NCBI GenBank assembly: GCA_031127095.1
Contig: JARIEX010000021.1
Coordinates: 1 to 33,822, forward strand
Length of the DNA stretch: 33,822 nucleotides
Reading direction: 5' to 3'
Source of the DNA: Gemmatimonadota bacterium
GTDB taxonomy: Bacteria; Gemmatimonadota; Gemmatimonadetes; Gemmatimonadales; Gemmatimonadaceae
A program made the position numbers and the translations under genes. Positions 23,540 to 30,299 of the stretch are shown here, in pieces; positions within the stretch are counted from its first letter, which is position 1; the number at the start of each line of letters is the position of its first letter. The notes under the pieces are model-generated. The model saw only the letters and a list, made by a program, of their open reading frames with translations. It searched no databases and was not told the DNA's origin.

Positions 23540-24016
23540 ATGACGATTCGCACGTTTCTTCCCAGCGCGTTTCTCGCGGCGGTGGTAGCCGCCAGCGTTC
23601 TTGGCGGCACCCGCATGTCCGCCCAGCGTCCCGCCCCACTCGCCCCGCTCACGGCGGCGATGTTCTCGGCGGACACGGCCAAACTGTATTCGGAGGCCCA
23701 GGCCACCGACGGGGCTGCGGTGTGGACGAAAACCTGCGCCGGGTGCCACGAGTCAAAGGATGTGACCAGCGCGGACTTCCGGACAAAGTGGGTGGGGCGG
23801 AGTCTGTTCGAACTGTATGAGCAGATCCGGACCACGATGCCGGACGACGCCCCTGGCACACTGAGCGCCGACGAGTATCTCAATTCCGTCGCCTACATCC
23901 TCAAGCTCAACGGCCTGCCGGCCGGTGAGACGAAGCTGGTGGCGGATTCGGCCACGATGTCGGGGCTCAAGTTCGAACTGCCGGCGCCCCCTCCCGGGGA
24001 ACGGCTCGTCCCGTAA
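23540..24016 (+). CDS. periplasmic c-type cytochrome (mono-haem)
   Basis: A 158-residue protein with a signal peptide (ending RMSAQ near residue 29) and one haem-attachment motif, CAGCH (Cys66, Cys69, His70). The likely second axial ligand is Met100 in IRTTMPDDAPGTLSADEY, followed by the helix VAYILKLNGLPAG, a layout typical of class I cytochromes c. It should carry electrons in the periplasm. It is transcribed away from the exported flavoprotein across a 121-bp gap, which makes it a candidate electron acceptor for that enzyme. The frame is open upstream to 23237, but the signal peptide starts at the ATG at 23540. No Shine-Dalgarno sequence is seen. Confidence 0.9.
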   Translation: MTIRTFLPSAFLAAVVAASVLGGTRMSAQRPAPLAPLTAAMFSADTAKLYSEAQATDGAAVWTKTCAGCHESKDVTSADFRTKWVGRSLFELYEQIRTTMPDDAPGTLSADEYLNSVAYILKLNGLPAGETKLVADSATMSGLKFELPAPPPGERLVP

Positions 24017-24065
24017 GCCGCAGGCCGTTTGTCGTCGGCGGGCGGCGGCGGCGCCTGAATATTCC

Positions 24066-24093
24066 GTCACGGGCACGTATCGGCCCCCGTGAC
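24066..24093 (+). terminator. possible terminator hairpin after the cytochrome gene
   Basis: GTCACGGG (24066-24073) pairs exactly with CCCGTGAC (24086-24093) across a 12-nt loop, 50 bp after the stop. No T-run follows, and the SusC promoter candidate begins 2 bp later, so it might instead be a regulatory site. Confidence 0.4.
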
Positions 24094-24094
24094 A

Positions 24095-24123
24095 TTGACA
24101 GCGGTCGCCGCGCACCGTACCCT
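24095..24123 (+). promoter_or_regulatory. sigma70-type promoter for the SusC/SusD operon
   Basis: A perfect TTGACA (24095-24100) is followed after 17 bp by TACCCT (24118-24123), which keeps the key T, A and final T. Transcription would start near 24130 and leave a leader of about 330 nt before the SusC ATG. Confidence 0.5.
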
Positions 24124-24463
24124 CTCGCGGGCGGTGTCGGTCCGACAGTTGTGGTCCGAACCGATTGTGGTGCGGGACGCTTCCGCCGTCTTCGGTGACG
24201 GATCGGCGTCGGTCGCTGTTGGTCCACCGATCTCTCGTTGTTTGCTGTTTCCCACCGCGTGCCTCGCACGTACCCGGGTTCGATGCGCGATCGTCCGCTG
24301 CGTCGTCCCGTTCCCTCGCGCCAATCGGGTGTTCCGGCACCCGTGCACCGTAGTGACACGGTCCGTCTGCTGCTGCGCGCCTCGGCGTGCAGGGCTGGGC
24401 CGTGGCATGTTCGGCCACACTGGGTGGCCGTTGAGTGATCCAGCTCTCTGAGGGAGTCACGAG
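24124..24463 (+). promoter_or_regulatory. long untranslated leader of the SusC/SusD operon
   Basis: This stretch holds no convincing gene. Local hairpins can be drawn: GATCGG (24201-24206) with CCGATC (24227-24232), and GTGGC (24402-24406) with GCCAC (24414-24418). The ribosome binding site GAGGGAG (24450-24456) stands 7 nt before the ATG and looks exposed. No known riboswitch or protein-binding leader was recognised. Confidence 0.35.
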
Positions 24464-27400
24464 ATGCGATTGTTCGGACCCGTTGCGACTGATCGTGGCG
24501 AGCGAAGCCGCTCGCCACATCATTCCGTTTTTAGCCGCCCACTGGCCGCTGCCTGCGCACGACTCGCCCTGCTCTCAGGGCTGTTCGGCGCTTCTTTGAC
24601 GGCGGCGCCGCGTGCGGAAGCACAGGCTGCCGGCGGCACCATCAGCGGTCGCGTCACCGACGCGGCCACGGGCAATCCGGTCGCGCAGGTGCGCGTGCTG
24701 GTTGCCGGTACGCAAAACGGTACGCTCACGGCCGATAACGGCCGCTACACGCTGCGCGTCACCACCACCGGTGCGGTCACGCTGGACGTGAACCGGATCG
24801 GCTACGAAGCACAGAAGGTCACCGTCACCGTCGGCGCCACGCCGGTGGTCGCGGACGTGCAGATCAAGCAGGCCGCCTTCTCGCTCGCCGCCGTCGTCAC
24901 CACGGTGACCGGTCAGCAGCGCAAGGTCGAACTGGCGAACGCCACGGCGCAGATCAACGTGGCCGAGAAGATCGCTGAGCTCCCCGTGTCGAACATGGGC
25001 AGCCTCCTCTCCGGCCGTACCTCCAGCGTGCAGGTCGTGCAGACCGGCGCCACGGGTACCGGCTCGCGTATCCGTATCCGCGGCCAGAACTCGTTCTCGC
25101 TGTCGAACGATCCCATCGTCGTCATCGATGGTGTGCGTGCCACGTCGACCACGAACAACGCCCTTGGCGTCGGTGGTTCTGGTCCGTCGCGTCTGGACGA
25201 CATCAACCCCTCCGAAATCGAGTCCATCGAAATCGTGAAGGGCCCGTCGGCCGCCACGCTGTACGGCACCGAAGCGGCGAACGGCGTGGTCGTCATCACG
25301 ACCAAGCGCGGTAAGTCGGGCAAGACGACGTACAATCTGAGCGTCGAGAACGGCCAGATCGCCAACACGGCCAAGTACCCGGACATGTGGACGCTCTGGG
25401 GCCGTACGGCCGCCGCGCCGGGCGTCTCGAACATCTGCTTGCTGACCGCCGTTGCATCGGGGGCGTGCACCTCCACCGACTCGCTGTCGCGCGGTAACGT
25501 GCTCAACACTCCTGGCATAACGCCCATCGGCGACGGCAGCCGTCGTCAGTACAACCTGCAGGCGTCGGGCGGTACCGATAAGGTGCAGTTCTTCGTCTCC
25601 GGCCAGACGGAAGGCGAGACGGGTATCTATAAGATGCCGGACAACGAAGTGGCACGATTGAAGGCGCGCCGCGGCGTGAGCGAACTGCCGTCCGACATCA
25701 TGCGTCCGAACGCGCTGGCGCGTAACAGCTTCCGTGCGAACGTGAACGCTGAGCTCCGAAAGGGACTCTTCGTGCAGGCGTCGTCCGGCTATGTGAACAG
25801 CAACCTGCGGTTGCCGCAGAACGAAGACAACGCCAACGGTTTGATGGTAAACGCCCTCGGTGGACCGTGGCGCGGTGACCTGCGTGATGCGCAGGGCGAT
25901 TCGCTCAAGTACTACCGCTCGTTCATGATGGGTGACGTGCTATCGCAGACGACCACGCAGGGTCTCAACCGCTTCATCAACAGCGTGTCGGCTCAGTGGA
26001 CGCCGACCACGTGGTTGTCGACGCGCGCCGCCATCGGGTCAGACTACACGAGCCGCAATGACCTGTTCATTGCGAAAGTCGGAGAGGGTCCGAACACCGG
26101 AACGGTGCGCTCCGGTAACATCACGAGCCAGAAGTTGGACATCAACCAACAGACGGCTGACTACGGCGCGACCGGTACGTTTCAGCTGACGGATTGGATG
26201 AAGTCGACCACGTCCATCGGTATGCAGTACATCCGCAACGCCGTTGGATTTACGGCCGGCACGGGTATCGCTTTGCCGCCCGGCGGTGTGACGGTGTCCT
26301 CCGCCGCCACGCGCTCCAGCACGCAAGGCATCAACGAACGTCGCACGCTCGGGTACTACGTCGAGCAGCAGGTCGCCTTGCGCGATCGCCTGTTCATCAC
26401 GGGCGGTGTACGCCGCGACGCCGCCAGTGCCTTCGGTGCCAACACGCGTGCCGTGTACTACCCGAAGCTCGGTGCCTCGTGGCTGATCTCCGACGAGACG
26501 TTCCTCAATCTCCCGGACTTCGTGAACTCTTTGCGTCTGCGCGGCACGTACGGCGCGTCGGGGCAGATTCCGGGTGCCACCGACGCGGTGCGCTTCTACT
26601 CGCCGGGCCCGCTCACGACAGCCTCGGGCGACGCCCCGGCCGCGTCGCTGGGTTCGCTGGGTAACACGAACCTCAAGCCGGAATTCTCGGCCGAAACCGA
26701 GTTCGGGTTCGACTTGGCCATGTTCTCGGGCCGCACGAACATCGAAGTCACGTCGTACAACAAGAGCACGACGGACGCGCTCATTCAGCGTTCCATCGCG
26801 CCGTCTCTCTCGGGGCTGACGACGCAGTTCGTGAACATCGGCAACATCAAGAACTCGGGTCTCGAGCTCACGTGGAACCAGCGCATCATCGACCGTGAAG
26901 CCGCCGCACTCTCGTTCACGTTCACCGGCTCCACGAACAAGAACCGCATGACGAAGCTGGGTGAGGGCGTGTCGCCGATTGCCTCGGGTAACCGCAACAC
27001 GCAGCGGAACCTGCCGGGCTACCCGTTGTTCGGCCTGTGGGACAAGAACATCAGCTTCAACGACAAGAACGGTGACGGCATCATCGTGTATAACGCGAAT
27101 CCGGCGCTGAGTGAGCTGACGTACAGCGACACCGCGGTCTACCAGGGGAATACCTTCCCGACACGAGAAATCGCCTTCTCGCCGACGATCGAGCTGTTCG
27201 GCAAGAAGCTCAGGATTTCGGGTCAGGTGGACAGCAAGTGGGGGTTCAAGAAGTTCAACAACACGCTGCGGCACCAGTGCATGAACGGTATCACCTGCCG
27301 CGGTCGCTACGACAAGAGCGCCTCGCTGCAGGAACAGGCGAATGCGCTGGCCACGGCGAATGCGGTGTACACGGGCATGTTCGAGAACGGCGCGTTCACA

Positions 27401-27631
27401 CGCTTCCGTGAACTCTCGGCCGCCTACGAAATGCCGACCAAGTGGGCTAACGCGGTTCGCGCGTCGCGCTGGAGCGTGGTGCTCACCGGCCGTAACCTCG
27501 GTGTGATCACGGACTACACCGGTGTCGATCCCGAAGCCGCGCAGTCCAACAACGACGCCCGTGGCAACGAGGAATATTTCTCCACGCCGCCTCTGCGCAT
27601 CATGACGCTGCGCATGAACTTCTCCTTCTGA
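24464..27631 (+). CDS. SusC/RagA-family TonB-linked outer-membrane protein
   Basis: A 1,055-residue outer-membrane transporter. After a signal region (to about residue 54) comes a carboxypeptidase-regulatory-like domain (GGTISGRVTDAATGNPV, 57-135), which is the mark of the SusC group. The plug follows (about 160-283: IRIRGQNSFSLSNDPIVVID, INPSEIESIEIVKGPSAATL, YGTEAANGVVVITTKRG). The rest is a 22-strand-type beta-barrel that ends in MTLRMNFSF, with the terminal Phe needed for outer-membrane insertion. With SusD it imports an oligomeric nutrient, energised by TonB; neighbouring genes do not show the substrate. The signal region is long, with about 30 polar residues before the hydrophobic core. 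A good Shine-Dalgarno sequence supports the ATG at 24464. Confidence 0.95.
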   Translation: MRLFGPVATDRGERSRSPHHSVFSRPLAAACARLALLSGLFGASLTAAPRAEAQAAGGTISGRVTDAATGNPVAQVRVLVAGTQNGTLTADNGRYTLRVTTTGAVTLDVNRIGYEAQKVTVTVGATPVVADVQIKQAAFSLAAVVTTVTGQQRKVELANATAQINVAEKIAELPVSNMGSLLSGRTSSVQVVQTGATGTGSRIRIRGQNSFSLSNDPIVVIDGVRATSTTNNALGVGGSGPSRLDDINPSEIESIEIVKGPSAATLYGTEAANGVVVITTKRGKSGKTTYNLSVENGQIANTAKYPDMWTLWGRTAAAPGVSNICLLTAVASGACTSTDSLSRGNVLNTPGITPIGDGSRRQYNLQASGGTDKVQFFVSGQTEGETGIYKMPDNEVARLKARRGVSELPSDIMRPNALARNSFRANVNAELRKGLFVQASSGYVNSNLRLPQNEDNANGLMVNALGGPWRGDLRDAQGDSLKYYRSFMMGDVLSQTTTQGLNRFINSVSAQWTPTTWLSTRAAIGSDYTSRNDLFIAKVGEGPNTGTVRSGNITSQKLDINQQTADYGATGTFQLTDWMKSTTSIGMQYIRNAVGFTAGTGIALPPGGVTVSSAATRSSTQGINERRTLGYYVEQQVALRDRLFITGGVRRDAASAFGANTRAVYYPKLGASWLISDETFLNLPDFVNSLRLRGTYGASGQIPGATDAVRFYSPGPLTTASGDAPAASLGSLGNTNLKPEFSAETEFGFDLAMFSGRTNIEVTSYNKSTTDALIQRSIAPSLSGLTTQFVNIGNIKNSGLELTWNQRIIDREAAALSFTFTGSTNKNRMTKLGEGVSPIASGNRNTQRNLPGYPLFGLWDKNISFNDKNGDGIIVYNANPALSELTYSDTAVYQGNTFPTREIAFSPTIELFGKKLRISGQVDSKWGFKKFNNTLRHQCMNGITCRGRYDKSASLQEQANALATANAVYTGMFENGAFTRFRELSAAYEMPTKWANAVRASRWSVVLTGRNLGVITDYTGVDPEAAQSNNDARGNEEYFSTPPLRIMTLRMNFSF

Positions 27632-27645
27632 GACGAACCACATCC

Positions 27646-29004
27646 ATGCGATTCTTCAATTCCGCACGCCGGATGATCCGTCCAGTCGGCGCCATGGCTA
27701 CCGCGCTTGCGGTGACCGGGTGCAGCTCGGACATCCTCTCGGTCCCCACGCCTGACGTCATTGCCGAGGCTGCCATCGGCGGCAGCCTCGGTGTGACCAC
27801 GCTGCGAAACGGTGCGATGCAGGACTTCATCGTCGCGTTCTCTGGCACGCAGGACGGTTTCGTGTCCACCACGGGAATGTTGGGCGACGAGCTCCAGTCC
27901 ACCGATACGTTTGCTGATCGATACAACGTCGACGCCCGCAATTCCAACGAACTGCTCGGTGGCGCGATCAACACGACGTACAATCAGCTCCAACTGGCGC
28001 GGGCCAGCCTCGGCTCCACGATCGAAAAGTGGATTGCGGTCAAGCCCACCACCTCTGCTGTCAAGGATTCGCTGAGCGAGATGTACGCCATCCGCGGCTT
28101 CTCGGAACTGGCCTTCGGGGAAGGCTATTGTTCGGGTGTTCCGTTCAGCAAAGTGTCCGCGAGCGGTGATTTCGAGTACGGTGATCCGCTGACCTCGGCG
28201 CAGGTTTATACGCGTGCCTCGGCCACGATGGATTCCGCACTCGCGAACGCGACGGGAACGAACTACCGCAGCCTGGCCGCTATTGGCAAAGCTCGCGTCC
28301 TATTGGATCAGGGGCAGTTTGCGCAAGCCGCAGCGGCAGTCAGCGGCGTAGCGACGTCGTACAAGTACACGCTCAACCATTCGATCGCCACCGGTCGTCA
28401 GACCAACGGCCTCTGGTCGGCGATGTATAATGCCGGCACGCGCTTTACGATCGGTACGAGGGAAGGCACGAACGGTGTCGACTACCTCGTCACGCCGGTC
28501 GATCCGCGTGTGCCTTGGGTGGCGACGGCCAACCTTGGATTCGACGGGACCAGCACGAACCTGCCGCGTCAGCTCAAGTACACGTCGCAATCCGCGCCGT
28601 TTGTCTTGGCCGACGGCATCGAGGCGCGTCTCATCGAGGCGGAAGCGCGTTTGCAAGCGGGAACGCAGGCCGACCGCGATGCGGTGTTCGCTCAGCTGAA
28701 CACGCTGCGTGCCACCGGCCTCGCCACGGCGATCGCTCCGATGGCGGCATCGCCCACCACGCAGGCTGGCGCGGTAGATATGCTCTTCCGCGAGCGGGCT
28801 TTCTGGCTGTACCTCACCGGTCATCGCCTCGGCGACATGCGCCGCCTGATCCGACAGTATCAGCGTACGGCCGCGACGGTGTTCCCGGTGGGTTCGCTTC
28901 GCTACCGCTCAAGCCTTAACTATGGTACCGATGTCAACTTGGTTGTGCCGTTCAACGAGCGGAACAACCCGAAGTTCAACGGGTGCCTCGACCGCAACCC
29001 GTAA
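27646..29004 (+). CDS. RagB/SusD-family nutrient-binding outer-membrane lipoprotein
   Basis: A 452-residue surface lipoprotein, with the lipobox in ALAVTGCSS (Cys26). The helical pattern of SusD is visible: TTYNQLQLARASLGSTIEKW and MYAIRGFSELAFGEGYCSGVPFS (TPR-like helices), IGKARVLLDQGQFAQAAAAV, and the C-terminal ERAFWLYLTGHRLGDMRRLIRQY. VVPFNERNNPKFNGC closes the protein, as in many family members. It would cap the SusC barrel and capture the substrate. It starts 14 nt after the SusC stop, so the two form an operon. The ATG has no Shine-Dalgarno sequence. The operon ends at a strong terminator. Confidence 0.93.
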   Translation: MRFFNSARRMIRPVGAMATALAVTGCSSDILSVPTPDVIAEAAIGGSLGVTTLRNGAMQDFIVAFSGTQDGFVSTTGMLGDELQSTDTFADRYNVDARNSNELLGGAINTTYNQLQLARASLGSTIEKWIAVKPTTSAVKDSLSEMYAIRGFSELAFGEGYCSGVPFSKVSASGDFEYGDPLTSAQVYTRASATMDSALANATGTNYRSLAAIGKARVLLDQGQFAQAAAAVSGVATSYKYTLNHSIATGRQTNGLWSAMYNAGTRFTIGTREGTNGVDYLVTPVDPRVPWVATANLGFDGTSTNLPRQLKYTSQSAPFVLADGIEARLIEAEARLQAGTQADRDAVFAQLNTLRATGLATAIAPMAASPTTQAGAVDMLFRERAFWLYLTGHRLGDMRRLIRQYQRTAATVFPVGSLRYRSSLNYGTDVNLVVPFNERNNPKFNGCLDRNP

Positions 29005-29023
29005 GGGCGGTTGATGGAAATGT

Positions 29024-29064
29024 GAAGAAGGCCGCCGATGCGAAGTGCATCGGCGGCCTTCTTC
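29024..29064. terminator. strong bidirectional terminator
   Basis: GAAGAAGGCCGCCGATGC (29024-29041) and its exact complement (29047-29064) give a perfect 18-bp stem with a GAAGT loop. It lies between the SusD stop and the convergent aldolase-like gene. The T-run after it is broken (ATATTGT), but the position and stem are convincing. Confidence 0.85.
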
Positions 29065-29093
29065 ATATTGTCCGACGAAAGAACGACGAGGCG

Positions 29094-30071
29094 TTAGCGA
29101 CCCGCCACACCACGGCCAATGTCGACGGCCTTGAAGCCCGGCTCACCCCAGCCGATCACGAAGACGCTGAACCCCTGCTTCATGCGCATTTCGATGTCGG
29201 CGGCGCCGGCCGGATAGCCGCACGGCACGTTGAATTCCTTGCACGCGGCCAGCACCGACTGGATCGCGGCTTCCCACGCCTTTTCGTCGAACGTGCGCTT
29301 ACCCGCGGCGTCGACGGTGCTGAACACGCCGCGCAGCGTCCCGGCGCCCGGGAAGAGCACGCCTACGCCCTTCACGGCGGCGATCTCACGAATCTTCGCC
29401 AGGCCGGCCTTGCTCTCCACGATCGTGAAGTTGTACAGCTCCCCCTTGGGGTTGAGCGGCCACAGATCGGCCTTCGCCTTGTACTCGGCCGGCGTCATGC
29501 CCCACATGGCCGGGGCATCGCCCACGTCATCGGAGCGGGTACCGCCGTTGCTCTTGAAGCGCATCGCGGCCAGTCCCTGCTCGAGCTCTTCCGCACTGTC
29601 CACATCAACGAACACCACGCCCGCCACGCCGAGGTTGAGCTGCTGCCCGATGCGCTTAGCGGCGAGGGCCGGATCTGGCGAGATATCGTGCGTCTTCACG
29701 TAGATCGGATGCGTGAAACGCGGCGACTTCCCCTTCTGCAGCGAACCTTGCGCCACCATGCCCTTCGAGAAGGCGGCAAACTGTGGCAGGGCGGCATCGA
29801 AGTCACCTTCCATGCTGCCGTCAAAGATGTAGTCGTTCTTCGTGTAGGCCAGCGCCTCGGTGGCCAGCTGGGCCGGCGTCTTGAGCGAGTCGGGCGAGAT
29901 GGCGGGTTGGCCGGGGCGGGCGCGGCGGTTGGCGGGGCCATAGAGACCGAACACCGGCTGCTTCTTGGCAATCAGGTCGATCACGGGATTGAGGCGCGGC
30001 TGAGCGTGCAGGGGGGCGAGCGAGCTCAGTGAGACGGCCACGGCGGCCGACAGCATCCAGCAAGGGCGCAC
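29094..30071 (-). CDS. exported HpcH/HpaI aldolase/citrate lyase-family protein
   Basis: A 325-residue protein of the HpcH/HpaI aldolase superfamily (TIM barrel), which normally cleaves 2-keto acids in the cytoplasm. Here an N-terminal signal peptide (MLSAAVAVSLSSLAPLHAQ) indicates export. The barrel shows GVAGVVFVDVDSAEELEQG, LYNFTIVESKAGLAKIREI (containing the Glu likely to bind metal) and KGVGVLFPGAGTLRG. In the last segment, the family's usual GPADL-type region with its preceding Asp appears changed, so a metal ligand may be missing. The barrel end FVIGWGEPGFKAVDIGR is intact. The GTG at 30071 has a perfect GGAGG 7 nt upstream and was chosen over the in-frame ATG at 30056. The open frame beyond it is a GC-driven shadow. 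Activity is uncertain. Confidence 0.8.
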   Translation of the reverse strand: MRPCWMLSAAVAVSLSSLAPLHAQPRLNPVIDLIAKKQPVFGLYGPANRRARPGQPAISPDSLKTPAQLATEALAYTKNDYIFDGSMEGDFDAALPQFAAFSKGMVAQGSLQKGKSPRFTHPIYVKTHDISPDPALAAKRIGQQLNLGVAGVVFVDVDSAEELEQGLAAMRFKSNGGTRSDDVGDAPAMWGMTPAEYKAKADLWPLNPKGELYNFTIVESKAGLAKIREIAAVKGVGVLFPGAGTLRGVFSTVDAAGKRTFDEKAWEAAIQSVLAACKEFNVPCGYPAGAADIEMRMKQGFSVFVIGWGEPGFKAVDIGRGVAGR

Positions 30072-30083
30072 GGAGGATCCTCC
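30072..30083 (-). promoter_or_regulatory. palindromic ribosome binding site of the aldolase-like gene
   Basis: GGAGGATCCTCC is a perfect 12-bp palindrome that ends directly at the GTG start. On the minus strand it holds the Shine-Dalgarno GGAGG (30083-30079) and can also fold as GGAG/CTCC around GATC, a small local hairpin that could limit initiation. Confidence 0.45.
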
Positions 30084-30299
30084 AGGTGGGAAGGGGGCAA
30101 AGGCGCCCCCGGTACCGCGTATATGCCCCCCAACGAGATCGAGGGCAAGAGCGTTGAATCCGTCCCGCCGCCTACCGACCCGGGGGGCGGGTCGCCGCCC
30201 GTCCGGCCGTGAACGAAAACGCCCCCGGCGGCGTATGTCTTTGTGTTTGTATAGATTGCACGTTCCTGCCCGTTCCCGCCTGAGCCAAGAGGTCCGAGG
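30084..30299. promoter_or_regulatory. divergent intergenic region with promoter-like AT-rich stretch and GC hairpins
   Basis: The gap contains two GC-rich hairpins, GGGGGC/GCCCCC (30093-30098 with 30105-30110) and GGGCGG/CCGCCC (30185-30190 with 30195-30200). It also has an AT-rich stretch at 30234-30257 with a possible -10 TATAGA (30250-30255) for the DUF1592 gene. No good -35 was found. AAGAGG at 30287-30292 is the ribosome binding site for the ATG at 30300. Confidence 0.3.

Noticed and set aside
24053-24523. Overlapping minus-strand open frames in the region before SusC
   Set aside because: They lack start signals and recognisable motifs and lie across a probable promoter and leader.
26039-27643. 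A 534-residue minus-strand open frame opposite SusC
   Set aside because: It lies antisense to the SusC barrel and has no motif or start signal.
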